The notes below the pieces were generated by a model. That model saw only the letters and a list, made by a program, of their open reading frames with translations. It was not told the DNA's origin and made no database searches. A DNA stretch of 64,000 nucleotides from Lepturacanthus savala. Lineage: Eukaryota > Chordata > Actinopteri > Scombriformes > Trichiuridae. Shown here piece after piece: positions 40,401 through 55,400 of this stretch (the first letter of the stretch is position 1; each line of letters opens with the position of its first letter). Both the position numbers and the translations under genes were made by a program. The stretch covers positions 15,745,654 through 15,809,653 of the forward strand of contig CM060472.1 in NCBI GenBank assembly GCA_030544235.1. Reading direction: 5' to 3'.

Positions 40401-43400
40401 TGAAGTCAATCGGAAGAAAGGGCCTCGGGAGTGAGTGGCTTGAACGGGTACTGCACTGGTGTTGTTTATATAGAAAGTTGCAAAATTGTTGACGCATGAT
40501 GGATATTTCATTAGTTGTTTTTTTTTCCTGCAATAAAAGGCAGGTATGTAGTTTGATCAAGCAACCAACTATTAATCTGTTATACAAGTGATTTCTCTGA
40601 GTTGTGAAAAAACGCTTCATCTCAACCAACCTCCCACTTGTAATACAAGTCAGTTCCAACAAATTTGTCTAATCATGGCTTTGTTTTCATCTGGTTCCAA
40701 TAAACTGGTATGAACTGCTCTAAATCATCACACTTCATCTTAAAATCCCCATTAGGTTCTTGTCTCTAAAATAATTAAGACTTCCATCGTTTCCTTTTTT
40801 AAACACTTTGCCTCAGAGTCTTTTCTACACTTCACAGACCAATGAAAACGGTCAAATAAGTAATTAATTCAAGTCCCCAGATTGCACTTACTTCACTATA
40901 ATGTATCTACAAACCTACTTTTATGGCACAAAAAAAGGTATAAATCATTCTAATTCACCTTCTTCATTCCTTCACCTCTCCAGATGACATCATATGTTCC
41001 ATCCACTGATGGTTTCTGTCATCTCCACTTAGCGATAAGTTCAAATATTCAGTTTATTTATCCTTTTTCCGTCACATTATCTCTTTTTTTCTCTTTCTCT
41101 GTATTCCCTCCCACACCCCTCAGCCTTCAGCCATCTCTCACTGCATCAAATCCTCTGATTATTTTTTGCCTCTTCTGTCACATTATCTGTCTTTGGGTTT
41201 GAGGCTAAAAACCCAATCATCCTCTCTGCATCCCCCCGTCATACCTCCCGCAGTCATACCCCTCCTTCCCCCGATCCCTCATAGGTTCAAATCCCCAGAT
41301 TACACCCTCATCTCCCTTTGTCACATCATCTATCTTCACTCTGGGAGGAAAAAAAAAACAATCAGCGCTCCCCCTCTCTGTATTCTCCGTCGCTCCTCCC
41401 TGGGCGATCATCTCATCCCTCACTCACTAACAGGCGCCATTCATCATCAGCGGGTGTCGGAGGGCCCCGTCACTTAAGGAGCGGGGAACGTCGTTAGCGT
41501 CTGCTAATGTGTGTAATGCGCCGCGCGGCGAGCTGATGACGGGACGCGGCCCGGAAGACGGATGGCGGGGATTTAGCGTCCCCTCCATGGTGAAAGTTTG
41601 CTCGGCGACGCACTCAGCAGTCGGGGGGGGAAATCATTAGCCTGCTCAGGTGTTTCTGCAGCGGCGCTCAGTCACATTTAACAAAGGAGGAAAGAACGCT
41701 TCCCCATATATTCCTGTCTGCTGCAACGCGGTAAAGAAAACGAATGTTGTGCACTGAGCCGCCGAGACAGCCTGTTATCTTTTTTGTTTTTTTTCCTCCT
41801 TCCCCTGGAATTGTCTTGAGTTTAATGAGCTGCAGAGACTCAGGGAAGCACCTGAATGTCTCTTTTCCAAGTTTAAATACTCTTAGCCGTTAGCGGAACC
41901 GCTTCTGAAAATTTAAAGGTCCCATATGGCAGAAATGTATAGATTTTAATATCTTTTTGATTAAAAGAAGGTCTAGGTGAGGGGTTTCAAACTCGATTTA
42001 GTTCACAGGCCACATACAGCACCATTTGACCTCAAGTGGACCCGGTCCATTTAAAATTAACATATAAATAGCAGCAGCTACAAGCTTTCTCCTTATGAAT
42101 ACCATTCAAAAGTTTGGGGTCACCCAGACAATTTTGTATTTTCCATGAAAAGTCACATTTTATTTACCACCATGAGTCATAAAATGAATAGAAAATATAG
42201 TCAAGAGGTTAGAAATAATGATTTGTATTTGAAATCATATTTTTTTTCCTTTAAACTTTGATTTCCTCAAAGTAAGGTCAGTTTTATAGCTTCTCTAACC
42301 AGATAAACTGTTTTCAGCTCTGCTAACATAATTGCACAAGGGTTTTCTAATCATCCATTAGCCTTATGACGCAATGAGCAAACACATTGTACCATTAGGA
42401 CACTGGACTGATAGTTGCTGGAAATGCGCCTCTATACATCTATGTAAATATTGCACCAAAAACCAGATATTTGCAACTAGAATAGTCATTTACCACATTA
42501 GGAATGTATAGAATGTATTTCTGTTTAGTTTAAACTTATCTTCATTGAAAAAAAAAGGGGGAAAAAAAGGAAATTTCTAAGTGACCCAAAACTTTTGAAC
42601 AGTAGTGTAGTTGCAGGATTATTTAACCTTATAGTAGAGATGACACAAGAGAAAAAAAGTCTCAGTTATTCCATATTCAGTCAGTCTATTCAGTTTAAAA
42701 CATTTAGTGCCTGAAAAACATTTCCTTTTTATAAGCAGTAGGTGAAGTTATCTCCTGCCTCAGAAACCATTTACAAATCAAAACGGTAAATATTTAACCC
42801 CTTGAGCTCTGAATGATGCTCAATGACTTCACATTTCTATGAAGAATTAGAAACTGGTCCATTTTCTGTCACACTTTGTACAGCGGTCCGGTGGGGCCGG
42901 ATTGGACCCGTTGTTTCTGGCCCCCAGGCCGTATGTTTGACACCACTGGTCTAGGTTCTATAAATACTGTCCCATGTTTCAAAACTCTACATCTATCAAA
43001 CCACCTACAATTGTGGAATACTAGGAATGTCTAACATACAGATTTAAATGTGAAATGATTTTGTTTTAAAGGGGCCTCTATTTTGATATTTTCCAAGTGT
43101 AATATTTTATTTACATGCTTCATCTATGAAAAAACTTGCATGCTTTAATGGTAGGCACCTAGATAGACTTCTAGCAGCAATACAGCCTGCCTTCTCTCAC
43201 ACTAACTCTGAATCCCCGCCCCCCACACCACTGAAACCGCCCACTCGCTTATGATTGGCCGATCGCTGTCGGAAATGTCCCGCCCCTAATAGAGCTGGGG
43301 TCGGCCAGAGAAACAGAAGTCAAGTAAAAGCACTCAGTAAGGAGGGGGCGGATCCAGGGGTGGTTTCTGTTAACTTCTAACTCCAGTTGTGACATCATAA

Positions 43401-46400
43401 CAGGAGCCATTTCTAAATGATGTGTTTTGCCGGGCAACAGGAGTGTGTGATCTTATTTCACATATGTGTGTTAGCAGGAATCAGAGACCTAAATATTCAC
43501 ACACAATCATAATAGGACCCCTGGTAAAAGACTTGTACATTCATCACCCATGCACAGGAGATGCTCATTAATATTCATGTTCTTTCTAGAGCTCCCTATT
43601 ACAACTTTGAATAAGACAAAGGAAAAAATGTAAAATATTAGATCTAAAGACATTTCTCTTCATCTTTTTTAGAATCGATAATGCCAAAGGACACTTGTTA
43701 ACTGAAATCGTTCATTCCACCATCATCCAGCCAGACTTTTTCTTGAAAGGCAAGGGGTAAAAACCTTGCCAACAGCCAAGCAAGAGACAAATAAAGCGAG
43801 AGATGAATACTAAAAAAAAAGAAAAATCAATCGTTCTTTAATAGAAATGAAAAAAAAAAAGGTTCCAACCTCCTGTCCGACCTTTTTTTGTTTCCCCCCC
43901 TTATTTCTTCCTAACAAGACTTTCTCAGCACAGATCCAATAATCCGCGGCTCTGTGCGTCTCCGCTGGAGATCACAGACCGGAGATGTCGGAGCGTGTCA
44001 GAGGGTCAGGAGGTCGGCGCTCTGATCACAGCGGCTTCTCATCTCCGCTCTCCGACATCACAGGAGCGGATTTGCCGGGTTATTTTGTAACAAATGACTC
44101 AAAAGTTCGCCAGGAGCAACCTGGATCCAAAATAGGAGGTAAATAGGTGAAATCATTTCGTTGTTTGCTGTTTTTAGCGTGTTTCTGTTACCTCTAGTAA
44201 CACTTTTATGTATGAAGCTTGAAGCTTTTTGAATGACATCATAGATGAACGAGCCAATGAATAAACAGTTGCATGTTGATCAAACAGAAAAAAATGACTG
44301 TAGTAGAATTAATGTGAACAAATCAAACAGCAGAGCAGCAGGAGGTTGTTGTTCTTCCTGACAGGGGAGCATCCAGCTAAATTTGGCTCCTAAAATACCA
44401 AATAGAAACCTGGAAGGAATGTTCCAGGAATGTTGTGGGAACGTAACGAAGGCTCAGACACAAACGTGTTTGATAGGAATTCCTAAAAAAAGAAAAAACT
44501 CATGTGACCACAAATAAACTTGACTTTAAAACCAGGAGAGAGTGACACAAATTAGCAGAATTAAGGCCAGACACCACTCCACAACAGGGTCATTGTTTTC
44601 TTTTGCTCCTATCATTATAGATTTTTTTTTTTTGTATTACAATTTGTTTTCTAAATGACGACATTTACATATGCAAATGAGGTAAATGCTCATTAAATAT
44701 CCACTACTTTGCCTATCCCACTTATCCTACTGTCCATATATGTACAACATAGCATTATCCATAAAGTAAGTTGTCTAATAATATATAATTTGATAAGGAT
44801 TGTTTTAAAATCATTGGTTAAATAAAGTAAGTCGTGCCAGCTAGAATGAAATGTATGCTAGCTGTAGATTCCAATCATGGGCTAAAATGATGAAATAAAG
44901 GTATTTGTGACAATAGTTTGCATTTTATTTGTAATTTTTATTAAAGTATAGTAGTTATCGAGGCAAAATATCAAGATCTTCAATCTAATAGAAATTGACA
45001 ATTTTATGCAAAAATGGAGTGCACTGCAAAAAATGAAATCTTACAGAGGATCATTCATTTTTGGATACAAGCACACATACTCGTTGGGGATGGCTCTTTT
45101 GATAAGACCCATTGGCCACCTAAAAGATGGCCGCTATGAAATTGCATTTTGAAACAAAATCGCAAAGATTTGCTCTATTTCAATAATCTTTCTAATTTTT
45201 CACTATGAAAATTCCAAATTTGGACCTACTCGGTGCTTTCCTTGTACCATATAGCCGCCCCCCAGTCCTGTTATTCTGCTAAATAATGTTATGTTTGATT
45301 GGCTAAAAGGAATGGTTATGTATATCATAGCAGAGTTAGATTTTTAGTGTGTGTAGCATCTTCCTGTACAAGACTTCCAAACTGGATATGACATGGGGGG
45401 GGCTGAATCTGACTGAATCTGACTTACGTGTTCGTCCCATCCGAATCAGTGCTGGACCGTCTCCTTCCGGGTAAACGGGAATGATGGAGACTTTGTACTC
45501 TGTGTCAGACAGCAGCGGCTGCAGAATCAGGTTGTTCACACCCGGGGGCGCCATCCTCTGTAGGCAGAGACAAATTGGAGTTTAATTTTAAATCATTGTT
45601 CCCTCTTCAGGGCCAAGCAGGACACTCGCAGCAGGTGAGAGGGACGCAGCGTTTGCAGAAGCTGAACGAAGCAACGATTCCAAGCAGGTTGAAAAGAAAC
45701 AGTCTGACTGCTCTGAACTCTGCGGGAGAAACACATGCTGAAACGCCACTGCTGCTTTTAATGCTGTTTTTTATTCCGCCTAGTGTTTTGTCAGGTTTTT
45801 GAGACAAGTCAATAAAAATGTACAATTCCAAATGCACTTCTGCAGGTTCTCAACCCATTTTATGCTAATATGCACCCTCCGTACATCACGAGTTATACTG
45901 CAATGCATTCAAAAGAGGTGGGGCCATCAAGTCACATGACTTTCAAGGCTTTTGTTTCACAGCAGTCTTCACAGAGAAAGACCTTTGACATTTTGCTCCT
46001 CAAATATTGTGCAAAATTGTATTTTCATGACATTTTCCACCTGGGAAACATTATTATGTAATTTATTGCACTGTATTTGATAATTTCATATTGGAAATTT
46101 GTTCGCTGCCATTTGTCGGCACTGTACCATCATGGCTGGCCTGGCATGTTGTTAGCATTGTGTATCGTCCTACATTGTAAACTTTATGGACCCAGGCTTC
46201 ACAACCATGTAAAATAACATAGATATGTTTTCAGATCCATCAATTTGATAGCTAGCCATTTGAAAGTTAGATTGATATTAAAATTATTATTAATTATGCT
46301 GGTGTACACACTAATAATGCATTTTGTGAGTCCTTCCCACATTGCATTTCCATATATTTAGCATTTTTTTTTTATTTTACAATTTTTAATGTTATTACAA

Positions 46401-49400
46401 TGTTATCACACTGAATACAATCTCTCTGTTATTACAGTCATTTAAATGTTATTACACTATCATGACAATGTCATTACATGGTTATTACAATTTAAAACTA
46501 ATTTACTACTATTTTCTACTCCAGTACACTAAAACCTACTTAGAAAAAATGCCAACCAGCATCAGGATCAGCATTAGCAATTACGTGTATGAGAGCAATT
46601 TCATGTACACACTATAGTATTGTACTAAAGTGAGTCCTTTCCACTTTTCATTTAATTATATTTGACACTTTTTAAATGTTACATGGTTATATAGTTGTTA
46701 CCTGTTATTACATTGTTATAACAATGTCATTACACTATTAGAATATAAACACTGTTTACATTCTTTTCATTATTTTGCACTCTGGTAAATTAAGAACTAA
46801 CTAACTTAATACCTGACATCAGGGGGGTGTACCATAGAGGGATAATATCTCTGTCACCACATGCTAATGTTTTCTTTGGAATGAATACAGGAGGTATTGA
46901 AATGCAGCTTTTCATGAGGGTTGCTGCAGGTTTCAGGTGCTGCAGAGGTTAGTTGTGTCCTGTTTTCACCCTCACTTGTCTGTGAAATTGGCCTTTTGTT
47001 AGAACCAATTCCCTAAATGACTCATCTGCCTCCTCGTACATCTGCTCCTTTACCCTGCAGAACTCTCTTAGCCGCGTCTCCTCTGCACCTCTGTTTATGA
47101 ATCTGAATCGTGTATTGATTTCTATTGTTATTTCTCTTTATTTGTCTCTGAGAAGAAGAATCCCGGCGGAGTTTTCTCTTTTTATTTATGTTCTCCTTTC
47201 TTCTCATAACGTCTGCTCCGCCTGTATCTCTCTCACAGGTTAGAACCTTCCATCACAGTAAAAGTCTGTCCGTCAGTCTGTCCTCTTTTCATTCTGAGCA
47301 TGTAGAGTCCCGCCTGTCTCCATCCACAAACCTTCCCCTGCACTTTCTCTGACGTGACAGTCAGTCAGACAAACACTTGCGAGCTTTTGACAAATCAATT
47401 CCACCCCGGCGCGATAAAAAAAAAAGTAAAAGCAAAGTCTCTAAACTGTCACCGAGCCGCACTGTCAGACCAAACCACCTCCAGCTGCACGCCTTTCCCA
47501 CTCTGTAAATTCAAAAAGCGCTTTCATAAAGCGCGTGGAGGATTCTGAAACCCAATCTTGTGTCGACAGCCCGTTCAGGCCTCGGAAAAAATGACTTTCG
47601 AGTCATCCGAGACGTCGCCGGAGCTACAGAGCTTGGAGGCGGAAAAAAAAAAGGGTGCGTGGGGAACGCAGTCGAGTACACGGGTGATAACGGTTTATTT
47701 AAGGCGACCTTGCTTGTGAGCGGGATGACAAGACATTTGCAAAATTGCACAGAAGCGCGGCAGGGAAAAAAAAAAAAACACTCCAGAGAGGAGAAGAAAA
47801 GAAAAATGTGACCTGGAGCCGTCGGAATAACTGTACACCCAGGTGTTGAAGTAGATTTAAAGAAAAGCAGAGCCGGGGAGGATGTTGCCGTGTGAATTTC
47901 CATGACAACAGACAGGACTTTAAAGCAAAGCCTATATCAAACCCAGATTCAAGACCAGAACAGACCTGGATAAATGAGCACCAGGCTGAAAAAAAACATG
48001 TTAACTGGCAGCTGTACCAGAGAATTCCTACAGCAGCACAGTAAATACTGTAATGATGAAATATGTAAATTGATTTACAGTGAATAAAATTACTCGGAAT
48101 CACATAAAAAAAATGTATAGAAGTATAGAAAAAAATATAGCTGCTAGCAGTAAATAAAGCCTAAGCTGCCATGGTAACAGAATGACCTTAGGCCAGAGGG
48201 AACATAGGAACCAGCAAGAATGTTAATAAACTATAGTTTGGCTGAGATAGAAGGCAACTTCCTGTTTGACAGCTTTGCCGCCAAATACGATTGGACAGAC
48301 AATAAAAATGACATCATTACATGAGTAAATGTACTTAATTACTTTCCACCACTGCATCAAAATAAACTTTGGGGACTTCTAAATGAATGGGCGACACGGT
48401 GGAACAGGGGTTAGCGCTGTTGCCTCACAGCAAGAAGGTCGCAGGTTCAAGACCTCCTTGGTCCGGGGTCTGGGACCTTTCTGTGTGGAGTTTCCATGTT
48501 CTCCCCGTGTCTGCGTGGGTTTTCACCGGTACTCCGGCTTCCTCCCACAGTCCAAAAACATGCTGAGGTTAATTGGTGACTCTAAATTGCCCGTAGGTGT
48601 GAGTGTGTGAGTGAATGGTGTGTGTGCCCCACGATTGGCTGGCGACCATCTGGGGTGTATCCCTGCCTCTCACCGTAACGCGCTGGGATAGGCTCCAGCA
48701 GACCCCTGCGACCCTAATGAGGAATAAGCAGGTATAGAAAATGACTGACTGACTGACTTCTAAATGATCTTGGGTTTAAAATAAAGCTAACACCTGTGAG
48801 GTAGTTGTATAAGTGCCAGAATAAAGTTACAACGTACAGTGTAGAAGTACATCCAGCTGGAATAAAGCAAAAAAAGTGAAAAAGTTAGCTCCGCCCCCTA
48901 AAAAATCTATTTAGTTTTAAAACCACTTGAAAAATCATGGGAAAATTCATCTATGGAGCAGTAAAGTAAAGTCACGTAATTGCAAAATGGTACATTTAGT
49001 ACAGGTATGTCCAGTTGGACCTGATTTTGGCGCATTTTGTTAATATTATCATGAAAATGCAGAAATTTACCGATTAATGTTTTCCCTATAGGCTCAAATT
49101 ATTGCTTGACGCCAATAATGTTTGCTATAGACTTGTAGCTGAGTTTCTTGTCGACATTTTGGTTTGTTACATGTAAATATTGCTGCTTGCTACTCAGCTG
49201 AACAAGGATTAAATATTTATAAACCAAATCCCCCGCCAGCGGGAGAACTAGGGGGGAACAGGTTAAGAAAGTGTCTTCATTTCTTTATTTTTTTTGCAGT
49301 GTATAACTCCTCCGGTGTAAAATATGGGATCCATATTATGAGAAAATAAACTTCAAACTGGCCTGAAGCTACCAAAAAAATTGACAAAAACCTGCGACAG

Positions 49401-52400
49401 AAGGGAAAAGCGCGATCGCTTAAAACTTCTGGATCTTTCCTCGCCTGAGTTTTCACCTCCTGGAAACGGCGTAGAGCCGCGGAGCAATAACGGCCAAACC
49501 TGTTTACACGCGGCGGAATTGCTCCTGACGCCCGGCAGCTTTGCTTTATTGGACTCTAAATGAAGCAGCGCGAGGAGACTAACGGCGGCGCGCTGCCGTC
49601 CGTGGACAGATGGCTGCAGACTGGAGTCGCCCTGCAGCTTCGGAGGAGATCACCGACATCTGGTAAAATAGAGACACAGACGTTTTAATCGATGCAATTA
49701 CCTTCTGCTCGTAGAACGCACGAGTGAAATCTGAACTCTGTGGCATAAAGTTTGTGCTTTAATAAAGTTGTGGCTTTGAAAGCTGCAGTGCTTGGTTTAT
49801 AACAAGGAAGAAAACAGACTGATAAAAATAGTCCTGGTATAAAATCGTTTTATTGGCCTGATTAGGTCTTTATTGAAGTGTAGGGGCGCAATTAACGGCA
49901 ATTCTGATTGTCGATTAATCTATTGATTGTTGAAACAATCGATTAGTTGTTTGGTTCATAAAATGGTGTAAAATCTTGATCACTTTTTTTTATCCAGGAC
50001 AAAAGTACACAAACACAAAATAATCAGATTTAAGAAGCTGATTATTAATCAATACACATTAAAGGAATTCATCAATACACAGCACAGTCAGGCTGCTCAT
50101 ATTTCTGGGCTGAGGTCAGAGTCACATATTCTAACCTGCACAAACCTGTAGGATAAAAATCAATCAAGCAGATTAGACTCAGATTAGAGCTGCAACTAAG
50201 AACTAAGTCAGTTAAACTATTGATTATTGAAACAATTAATTAATTGTTTGGTTGATAAATTGGTCATGAATGTCGATCACTGTTTCCCAAAGCTGACGAT
50301 GCAACCTAAACTGTCTTTTTTTGTCCAGACCAACAGTCCACAACCCAAAGATCATCAGTTAACCATAAAATAATCACATTAGAGAAGCTGGAACTAGAGA
50401 TTTTGGAACTAGAGATGATCAAAATGTATTAGTAGTGAGTTTAGGTGTGCCCAGCCAGGCAACATACATTTTCACTCTTTTGTACATTTTAACGCAATTT
50501 CATTTCTACATTAATGTGAAAGAAATGCATCCAATTTTTGGGAAGTTCAGCAACTAAACCATAAAATCCAATGAAGGTTTTTTCAATGCTGAGCCACAGC
50601 AAGAAAAAAAAAAATAAAAGTAAAAAAAATGTTTAAATGTACAATGAAATGACAATACAAGTCTGGAATCTTGGGTTTTATCATTTGATCTAAATACAGG
50701 TAGAGCGTCACTACATTTACACCAATTAACCTGAACTCAACACGTTCCAAAGTGCATCCATGTGCTGTATGTATGAGCTGCTGGAGTCGTTGGCAGTGAC
50801 GGGGATTTAATTGGAGACGCTGCAGGGTTTTTTCATTCAGGTGAATGTGATTTAAGCGACTGAGGGAAGTGGAGGAACAGCTGGTTGAATGCAGCATGAA
50901 GTTTTCGGGCATGGAAGCGGCGAGGAGAGATCAACAACAAAACTCGCTCTCCAGATTGTTCCTGCTGAGGGAAAATGTTTGAAAACACAACACACACACA
51001 CACACACGCACACACACACACGCACAAACACACACACACACACACACATGCATGCTCCACAGAGGAAGTCTTGGAGAGAACGAGCCACAGAACTTCTTAA
51101 ATTGCTTCATTAACGTCTTCCAACAGCTGTCTCTTAAACAAACAGGTACAAACTTGTAATTATCTTCTAATCAGAGAAGAAGATGATTCGCTACATATTT
51201 AAAACACTTGAGTATGAACAAATCGGCTGATCTGACCATTATTTATCATTTCGATAATCCAAATTATCGGTTTGAGTCATTTCAAAGAATACACATATAT
51301 ATAGTCAAAATTTCTTGTTTTTGTCACAATTAGCCCAATATTGACTGTAATTTTCTTGAAATATCTTATTCCATTGGCAGATCATTTTGCCTATTTCTGT
51401 TTTTTTCTTGATTTTGGTCAATTTCGTCTTGATTTCTAAAAAACAAGATTAAATTATTTTGACTTTTTATCTTTTTTTTATGTTATAATTGTCATAATTC
51501 TAAATTTTTAGCTCCAATTCTTTGAAAAAGTTGAAATAAGCAAAATTGCCTGTCAATGCAACGAGAAAATTCATGATAATTCTACTCAATATTGTACAAA
51601 ATACAAGATATTTACCCATTTTTTGCAGTGTGCTTGATTATTTCCATGTGATGCTACTGCAGTACATTTCAGAGGGAAATATTGTACATTACACTATGTT
51701 TGTCAGTTCAGTTAATTTATGATGCTTTTGATATTATAACTGTTATTTACTTGTATCTAAATATCGAGATGCATGTAAAAAAATGATATATAAATAAAGT
51801 GTATAATTATTATGAAAAAAACGCTGATCTACTCATATTATAATGCAGTACTACTGTAATCTACCCAAAGTAGATAGAATACTACCACAATTCACAACAT
51901 CAGAGAGTGAAGCACCACAATATAATTAAAATACTACAGTAACCTAACACTTCCTCTGTCTTAGTTGTAGAGAATCTGAATATGTCTCCACTATTGACCA
52001 CATATGAGGCTCCAGTGTTCACAGACTGAGGACGAGAATGAGAAGCCACCCTTCTTTTATCTTTCACTGGCTGTGAAAGGGGCCGCCGCTGAGTGATGAC
52101 AAGAGATGACAAATCAGCAGAGAAGTGAGATGTTTAAAACAAAAAAAGAAGCAAAAAAAAAGGCACATTTTAGATCAGACATGTCAGATCTCAGAAAACC
52201 TGCATGTTCATGAAGCTCAGATCTGATTCGGCTCCTTTGCGCCAAAATCAATGTAAAAGAGTCGCGTTTTCCTCCCTTGGCAACGGTGGCGGCGAGCGAA
52301 ACTTAGAACAAAAGCGGAGAGGGGCAAGCACCGCCAGCGAGCACACAGACATCTAAACGGCGCCGAGTGGCCGCACTTGGTGATTCATAACCTGAGCAGA

Positions 52401-55400
52401 TTGCCAAACAGAGCCCACAGCTGTTGGCACTTTGATAAGAGATCTCATTTAACACGCCGCCGCCGGCGTGAGCAGCTGGCGGCTCTTTATTGTCAGGATA
52501 AATGGCGGCTGTAACGGGACCCACGGCCGGAGTCGGTCGCAGGGACACACACTCAAACTCACACTCATACACACACAGGATGGATACACACCTGACAACA
52601 TGGAGTCTGACACACTAACCTGAGACACAGTTTGAGCTACTTGAGAAAGAGAAGCTCTTTAACCTCTAAGACACACCCCCTTTTACAGTTTTCTTTGAGA
52701 AAATGGTATGCCCAGGCTGTAAGTAGCACAGTTACCACATGTCAAGTCATTCAAAAAGCCTGACTATTGGCTATCAGACTGTCATTCGATGCGAAACAAC
52801 TTCAAGACCATAATTGTTGCATTATTTGCACATAGAAACGACTGAAGTGTAGTATTGCTGTAAATGACCCACCCCCCGACTCCTCCTTGAGAGGATAAAG
52901 CAACAAATATTTCTTTCTTGAATTTTTATTTCCTATGCTTTTATGCTACTGAGAACCACCCTTCATCCATGTTTTGCTCCATTATTGCTGGAACATCTTG
53001 CAGCAGTGGAGCATCGGCATGGAGGGACGTCGCCCTGCTGCCCCTGTAGCTACCCCTGGGACTATTGTTTTCTCTATGACATGCCCTTCCTCCTCAGTCA
53101 CAGCCACTCCTCTGCGTTTTCTGCCAAATCCTTGGATGCCGCCTTCAGCTTTGGCCTGGTCACTCCTACATTCCTCAGGACGACGTTCCAATAAACCTCC
53201 TGCAGCCACCCTCCACAGGGCTATGACGGGCAACCTTCTTGCCTCCCAACATTCAGTTGCCAGCTCAGTGTAATTCTCCTTCTTCCTTTCAGAAACTGCC
53301 TCCATTCCGTCTTCCCAAAGGACTGTGATCTCTGTGGGGATCTCTGTTTTAACCGTGGGCGACCAGACACCACAGGATGATGTCTAGTCTCAGAGAGGTA
53401 CTTGCTTCCGATCACGTTCCACTCTTAAGTTCCAGTCACCTCGAGGTATTAACAGTGATTCTCTCCCTGTGGGTGTGTTCTGGGCCCCTGCCCTGTCAGT
53501 CAGTCATTTTCTATACCTGCTTATTCCTCATTAGGGTCACAGGGGTCTGCTGGAGCCTATCCCAGCGCGTTATGGCGAGAGGCAGGGATACACCCCAGAT
53601 GGTCGCCAGCCTATCGTAGGGCACACACACCATTCACTCACACACTCACACCTACGGGCAATTTAGAGTCTCCAATTAACCTCAGCATGTTTTTGGACTG
53701 GGGGAGGAAGTCGGAGTACCCGGTGAGAACATGCAAACTCCACACAGAAAGGTCACAGACCCAGGACCAAGGAGGTCTTGAACCTGCGACCTTCTTGCTG
53801 TGAGGCAACAGCGCTAACCCCTGCGCCCCCGTGTAGTCCCGCCCCTGCCCCGTGTCCAATAAAATCAATAAGCTTCTCTGATGATCTTTGACTGCTTCCA
53901 GCCTTCATACCTCTTTGGACAGGGAAGACGGATCTATGTCCACTTAGAGAAACCGTCTCTAAACAGAGTTGGGGGCCGAAGACACAATCTATCTGCCACC
54001 TACAATGCTGTCTTGGGAGCTCTCCCCAGGAAGTTTAAAACTCATTCACTCCTGGGGATATGTGACACATCTGGAGGCATGTGACACCTAGTCACACCTG
54101 AGAACATGGGACACCTATTCACACCTGGCGGCATGTGACAACTAGTCACACCCGGAGGCTTGTGTCACCTAGTCACATCTGGGGACTTATGATGCCTAGT
54201 CACACCTGGGGGCATGTGACATCTAGTCACATGACCACTCCTAGTGCCTGCAAGATACATTTTTCTGTACTCAAATGATTGATTCTCAAAATACGGTAAT
54301 CAGGTCAGCCCTAGTTACCAAATTAACATAAGGAATAGATTGAGGAGACAAAAACTAGTATTTTATTAATTATCTTCAATTCATCAGTTTGGAAACTAAT
54401 ATTTATGATACTCATTAAAAAAAGCAAAAAAAAACAACGATAAAGCAACTGCAGGCGTCTCAACTCAAATCTATGAAATCACATTATCATCTATTTAAAA
54501 AACGAACCAAAACTGCTGTTTGTTTTCTCTCTCCCTTGCGCCTCATTACTGTGAAGCAGTCTTTCTCTCTCTCTCTGAAGACCTGCCACAGTTTTCATCA
54601 TCATTATCATCCTCTCTCCTGTCTCTTGCTCCTCTTCCTCTCTATTCTACTCTGAATCAATCAACCCTGGCAGCAGCATCTTTTGTCTCCCCCTCCCTCT
54701 GTTTCTCCACAGAGGACTTTTATTCTGAAGGGCTGTGTCTCGTCCATAATCTCCCTCCCTCTGTCAGCGACTTTCCGCCGGCTATCACCCAGTAATTTTA
54801 ACCTGTGATCACAACTTATACCCGTTTTAAAATTGAAGCAGTGAACACACATTGTCATCTTTAAAGTTGATATATTGAACTTGTTAGCACGATGCAAAAA
54901 ATAAAAATTAACAAGTGCAAATGTCTTTATTTTATAGAATAATCCAATATTGAGTAGAATTATCTCATTCCATTGGTAGATAATTTATCTTATTTATTTT
55001 TTTTCCTCATTTGGGTTAATTTGGTCATGTTTTAAGAAAACATGACTACCATTTCTTTACAAAATATAAAAATTACTCAATATTATACTCAATATTGGTA
55101 TAATTGTTAAAAATACAAGACATTTCACTTAATATTTCATTTTTGGCAGTGCAAGGAGTTGCTGAGTTTTACAATATAAACTACAGACTACACTGCAAAG
55201 AATGAAATCTTAACAAATATCTGTTTAGAATTATCTGACGTCATCTTTTGCAGTGTAATGCTTCACTCTCTGATGTGGTGAATTAAAATATACAAGGCAA
55301 ACTATTATTTCAAACTATTACTACTACTTCAAATACTTAAAATTATTAGCCAATGGAATAAGATAATTCAAGATCATTTTACTCAATATCGGACTAAATT

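Noticed and set aside
40093..40662. Longest open frame in the window (189 codons, minus)
   Set aside because: No domain or fold signature recognised, not in phase with col14a1 exons, and sequence looks like old repeat DNA; a protein search would be decisive.
52943..53415. Overlapping open frames on both strands beside a SINE
   Set aside because: Composition suggests a piece of an unidentified dispersed element; I could not name a protein and did not call a gene.
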